A DNA stretch of 7,021 bases from JBOHHM01 sp050725495 (GTDB taxonomy: Bacteria; Pseudomonadota; Gammaproteobacteria; Burkholderiales; Burkholderiaceae_C), in NCBI GenBank assembly GCA_050725495.1, contig JBOHHM010000310.1, positions 1 to 7,021 on the forward strand. The letters are read 5' to 3'. The number at the start of each line of letters is the position of its first letter. The first letter of the stretch is position 1. Shown here in pieces: positions 5,712 through 7,021 of the stretch. A model generated the notes under the pieces. The model saw nothing but the letters and a program-made list of their open reading frames with translations, did no database searches and was not told the origin of the DNA. The translations under genes and the position numbers were made by a program.

Positions 5712-6485
5712 ATGGTCGCAAGCGTGGGTCTGTCAGGTGTTCTGTTGGTCGCACTGCTGCTGGTGGTGTCGGCCTTTCGCATCTTGCGCGAGTATGAACG
5801 CGGGGTGGTGTTCATGCTGGGCCGCTTTTGGCGCGTCAAGGGGCCGGGGCTGATCCTGGTGATTCCCGGCGTGCAGGCGATGGTGCGGGTGGACCTGCGC
5901 ACCGTGGTGTTGGATGTACCCAGCCAGGACCTGATTTCGCGCGACAACGTGTCGGTGAAAGTCAATGCGGTGGTGTATTTCCGGGTGGTTGATCCGCAAA
6001 AGGCCATCATCCAGGTGGAAAACTTCCTGGCCGCCACCAGCCAGCTCTCGCAGACCACTCTGCGGGCCGTGCTGGGCAAGCACGTGCTCGACGAGATGCT
6101 GGCCGAGCGCGAGCGGCTCAACATCGATATCCAGCAGACCCTGGACCTGCAGACCGACGCCTGGGGCATCAAGGTGTCCAACGTGGAGATCAAGCAGGTC
6201 GACCTCAACGAGTCCATGATTCGCGCCATCGCCCGCCAAGCGGAAGCCGAGCGCGAGCGGCGCGCCAAGGTGATTCATGCCGAAGGCGAACTGCAGGCCT
6301 CGGAGAAGCTGCTGCAGGCCGCGCAAATGCTGGCGCGCCAGCCAGAAGCCATGCAGTTGCGCTACATGCAGACCCTGGCCAACATTGCCGGCGACAAGTC
6401 CAACACCATTGTCTTTCCCTTGCCGGTGGACATTTTCTCGGCCATGTCGGGGGCGATGGGCAGACATGAGGCGCCCAAAACCTGA
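5712..6485 (+). CDS. Slipin / stomatin-like SPFH-domain protein
   Basis: This 257-residue inner-membrane protein belongs to the slipin branch of the SPFH/Band 7 family, whose members oligomerise and organise membrane microdomains. Residues 4-22 form a hydrophobic N-terminal anchor (SVGLSGVLLVALLLVVSAF). The SPFH domain spans about 25-185, with slipin motifs REYERGVVFMLGRF (26-39), GPGLILVIPG (44-53), DVPSQDLISRDNVSVKVNAV (68-87) and the WGIKVSNVEIKQVDL stretch (151-165). A charged, Ala/Glu-rich coiled coil follows (174-210). The tail NTIVFPLPVDIF (231-242) corresponds to the hydrophobic segment that the NfeD protease cuts in the archaeal pair PH1510/PH1511. AAGGAG at 5699-5704 is an excellent Shine-Dalgarno that overlaps the last codons of nfeD and sits seven nt from the ATG, supporting translational coupling. 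Length is typical and no defect is seen. Some genomes label such genes qmcA-like or hflC-like, but the neighbourhood favours slipin. Confidence 0.93.
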   Translation: MVASVGLSGVLLVALLLVVSAFRILREYERGVVFMLGRFWRVKGPGLILVIPGVQAMVRVDLRTVVLDVPSQDLISRDNVSVKVNAVVYFRVVDPQKAIIQVENFLAATSQLSQTTLRAVLGKHVLDEMLAERERLNIDIQQTLDLQTDAWGIKVSNVEIKQVDLNESMIRAIARQAEAERERRAKVIHAEGELQASEKLLQAAQMLARQPEAMQLRYMQTLANIAGDKSNTIVFPLPVDIFSAMSGAMGRHEAPKT

Positions 6486-6514
6486 GGGCGCGGCGCTGCT
6501 TGCGGCGGCTTTCA

Positions 6515-6576
6515 TTTGCTATAAAAAGAATAGCTATTGACGCCCGATTGGAAAGGGCTGCGACCTCTTTTTCTTT
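6515..6576. repeat. Comamonadaceae-type intergenic repeat; possible terminator
   Basis: Starting 29 nt after the slipin stop codon, GCTAT-AAAAAGA-ATAGC (6518-6534) forms a 5-bp dyad. A GCCC/GGGC pair (6542-6545 with 6555-6558) and a T-rich tail (6566-6576) follow. This order, an AT-rich GCTAT...ATAGC dyad, then a GC-rich hairpin, then a T-tract, matches from memory a dispersed intergenic element common in Acidovorax, Polaromonas, Rhodoferax and relatives. In this copy the second hairpin is weakened, so termination of the nfeD-slipin transcript here is plausible but not certain. Confidence 0.55.
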
Positions 6577-7021
6577 CAGAGCCTCTCTTGAAATTTGAGT
6601 GGGTAGATGACGGACATCTTGAACACCGCTGGAGGCGATTTTGATGACTGCCAAGCTGTTTGAAGCTGCCCTGGGGATTGGAGAGCCTTAGACGGTGGCA
6701 TCGGTGGAGTTCGACGAAGCGGCCAAGGTACTGACGGTGCTGATCGACTTCAAGCCAGGTAGCCGCTTTGCTGTGTCGGGCCATGAAGGCATGCATCCGG
6801 TGCACGACACGGTGGTCAAGACCTACCGGCACCTGAACTTCTTCCAGCACGAGTGCCACTTGCAGGTGCGCATGCCGCGCGTGAAGCTGCCGGGCGGTTC
6901 GGTGCGCCTGGTGGAGCCGGACTTTGCCGGACGTCTGAATGGCTTCACGCTGCTGTTCGAGGCCCTGGTGCTGATGCTGGCGCGCCAAATGCCCTTTGCC
7001 GCCGTGGCGCGGATCGTGGGC
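6577..7021 (+). mobile_element. ISL3-family insertion sequence, left part (right end beyond window)
   Basis: The region is assigned to an insertion sequence because it carries the 5' part of an ISL3-type transposase. The left boundary is a guess: the intergenic repeat appears complete to about 6576, and the IS leader runs from there to the transposase start. The terminal inverted repeat and target duplication cannot be verified because the right end is outside the window. Confidence 0.55.
6644..7021 (+). pseudogene. ISL3-family transposase, N-terminal part, in-frame amber stop at codon 16
   Basis: From ATG 6644 the frame reads MTAKLFEAALGIGEP, stop, TVASVEFDEAAKVLTVLIDF and onward. It continues through HPVHDTVVKTYRHLNFFQHE, HLQVRMPRVKLPGGSVRLVEP and GFTLLFEALVLMLARQMPF to the window end. 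This is the N-terminal DNA-binding region and beginning of the DDE part of ISL3-family transposases. The TAG at 6689-6691 sits where the family has Trp (the GIxxPW motif), a single-base TGG-to-TAG change. After it the frame is open to base 7021, at least 110 codons. An in-frame GTG at 6695 with GGAG at 6680-6683 could restart translation and make a protein lacking about 17 residues. ISL3 transposases are usually about 400 or more residues, so most of the catalytic domain lies outside the window. Sequencing error at the TAG cannot be excluded. Confidence 0.8.

Noticed and set aside
6512..6988. Minus-strand open frame across the repeat and transposase region
   Set aside because: It runs antisense to the recognisable ISL3 transposase and through the intergenic repeat, with no domain of its own.
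1..7021. CRISPR arrays, tRNA, rRNA, riboswitches
   Set aside because: No regularly spaced repeats, cloverleaf pattern, rRNA-like stretch or long structured leader was seen on either strand.

Overview
The window looks like chromosomal DNA from a high-GC betaproteobacterium, most likely Comamonadaceae (Burkholderiales). The reasons are the codon use, a TRAP transporter of the mannitol/chloroaromatic type, a SenA/EgtB-like protein, a long-form NfeD-slipin pair, and an intergenic repeat of the kind scattered through Comamonadaceae genomes (core GCTAT-N7-ATAGC followed by a T-rich tail). The genus cannot be fixed from the sequence alone.

Left part (1-2660, all minus strand). A TRAP operon runs right to left: dctQ (small permease, probable GTG start at 2603), then dctM (large permease with an unusual charged C-terminal tail), then a hairpin pair ending in a clear intrinsic terminator at 397-420. 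Beyond the terminator is the 5' part of a small two-helix membrane protein that leaves the window at base 1. No periplasmic TRAP receptor (DctP) is present, so the permease must use a receptor encoded elsewhere. A 22-bp perfect inverted repeat plus further GGGTTT half-sites lie in the divergent region upstream of dctQ and look like an operator.

Middle (2848-4101, plus strand). One gene encodes a DinB_2 + FGE-sulfatase protein of the EgtB/SenA family (ergothioneine/selenoneine-type C-S or C-Se bond formation). Two positions that are normally active-site residues look changed: the second His of the HxxxH iron motif is Arg168, and the usual Asn in the C-terminal RNF motif is Gly399. The expected partner genes (senB, senC, egtD) are not in the window.

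Right part (4147-6485, plus strand). A well-spaced sigma70-like promoter (CTGACA-17-CATAAT) precedes a two-gene operon: nfeD (membrane-anchored ClpP-class serine protease with OB-fold tail) and a slipin/stomatin gene whose Shine-Dalgarno overlaps the end of nfeD. In this family the NfeD protease cleaves the C-terminal hydrophobic segment of its stomatin partner. This NfeD has a repeat-rich hydrophilic insert between its predicted Ser and Lys catalytic residues.

Right end (6486-7021). The Comamonadaceae-type repeat, which may also serve as terminator, is followed by the 5' portion of an ISL3-family transposase. An in-frame TAG replaces what is normally a Trp codon at codon 16, so this copy is a probable pseudogene unless translation restarts at a downstream GTG. 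The IS runs off the window.
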